Assembly: GCF_900112285.1 (NCBI RefSeq)
Contig: NZ_FOKZ01000024.1
Location: forward strand, 1 to 58,309
From: Polaromonas sp. OV174
GTDB taxonomy: Bacteria; Pseudomonadota; Gammaproteobacteria; Burkholderiales; Burkholderiaceae_C
Length of the DNA: 58,309 bases
Direction: 5' to 3'
The position numbers and the translations under genes are program-made. Positions within the stretch are counted from its first letter, which is position 1. Every line of letters begins with the position of its first letter. Positions 58,015 to 58,309 of the stretch are shown in pieces. The notes under the pieces were generated by a model that saw nothing but the letters and a program-made list of their open reading frames with translations, had not been told where the DNA came from and did no database searches.

Positions 58015-58309
58015 GTGCGCCCAGCATGGGCGCACACCTGCGGGTGCAAGTCCCGCCAGGAGCTGGTCACAGTGAATGAAGTGAAGCGCAACTGCGTGAG
58101 GGCGACCGAACGTGGGAAGGAAGCGTGGAGCGTAAATCGTGAGCCGATGAACAAGAACCGCATAGAAGGCGTTGCCAAGCAGGGCGAGCGGGCCAAAAAC
58201 CGCAAAGCTCTTGTGACCAAGGCGAGGTGGCGTAGATGCGGCGGTTGTGCGATGAAGGTGTGCGTTCTTACCTGGGGAGATCTCGCCTCGTGGGTGAAAG
58301 CCCGACGGC
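58015..58309 (+). mobile_element. Group II intron, 5' part (truncated by the window end)
   Basis: The sequence GTGCGCCCAGCATGGGCGCA (58015-58034) is the classic group II 5' end, followed by CACCTGCGGGTGCAAGTCCC and the AGGAGCTGGTCACAG stretch of domain I. It starts right after the terminator T run (5' exon ...TTTTCTTTG), the usual site of class C introns that target intrinsic terminators. Domains IV-VI and the reverse transcriptase lie beyond the window. It is in the same orientation as the intron fragment at 1-331; whether the two are copies of one family cannot be seen. Confidence 0.88.

Noticed and set aside
1..58309. Circular plasmid closed through one intron split at the window ends
   Set aside because: The intron middle is missing and nothing shows that both fragments are the same element; no replication, partition or conjugation genes were seen.
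1..58309. tRNA or rRNA genes
   Set aside because: No cloverleaf or GGTTCGA-type T-loop patterns or rRNA stretches noticed by eye; a tRNA scan would be needed to be certain.

Overview
The window looks like chromosomal (or large-replicon) DNA of a betaproteobacterium of the order Burkholderiales, most like the Comamonadaceae (Polaromonas, Rhodoferax, Variovorax, Acidovorax). The support is high GC with typical codon use, four Bug/TctC-type solute receptors with no membrane partners, a Burkholderiales-type trimeric porin, and an intergenic repeat family (core AGCTATNAAAA) that I recall from those genomes. I ran no database search; family names come from motifs and remembered family features.

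Layout. (1) 1-331 is the 3' end of a group II intron: maturase C-terminus, a domain V-like hairpin and a domain VI with a bulged A. (2) 459-6584 holds a small unknown gene, an opine-dehydrogenase-family gene with a Bug receptor, and a threonine-catabolism operon (short-chain threonine dehydrogenase plus 2-amino-3-ketobutyrate CoA ligase) with a divergent XRE-cupin regulator. (3) 6772-17526 is a ten-gene leftward block: crotonase, split B12-dependent acyl-CoA mutase (large and small subunits), CaiB-type CoA transferase, MeaB-type G3E GTPase, Bug receptor, LivJ-type binding protein, 2-oxoglutarate/Fe(II) oxygenase, aldehyde dehydrogenase and SDR. A divergent IclR regulator reads from a promoter with phased TGTTC-N8-GAACA palindromes. 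This reads as a complete but unassigned catabolic pathway built around a carbon-skeleton rearrangement, and it is the best candidate here for something undescribed.

(4) 18482-31955 is housekeeping-like backbone: DUF3616, LysR/MFS/DkgB, two pirins, an ABC-2 exporter, DUF899, DUF1579, VOC proteins with TetR, LysR, and an FGE-fold lipoprotein. (5) 32.1-49.5 kb is a second catabolic block: porin, FAH-family hydrolase, Bug, Rieske oxygenase, a decayed LysR, YcaQ-type glycosylase with a GFA protein, a cytochrome P450 with two different ferredoxins and a reductase, aldehyde dehydrogenase, an IS481-like remnant, Bug, SDR, a Crp/Fnr regulator, a phthalate-dioxygenase-reductase-type protein and a hemerythrin. 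This block is bracketed by copies of the 3' end of a GNAT gene, and the promoter plus first ten codons of its FAH gene are duplicated near its right end.

(6) 49.5-57.9 kb is backbone again: GNAT, DUF1439, Asp/Glu racemase, zinc ribbon, DTW-domain tRNA modifier, VOC, flavin reductase, Fic, RIO kinase, DUF6216 and CsbD. It is littered with gene-fragment duplications and repeat copies. (7) From 58015 a group II intron 5' end begins directly after the CsbD intrinsic terminator and runs off the window, so both window ends lie inside group II introns in the same orientation.

The seven intergenic repeat copies all lie in blocks 4 and 6 (or at their margins) and none in the catabolic blocks. Together with the flanking gene fragments, this suggests the catabolic blocks were added to an older backbone.
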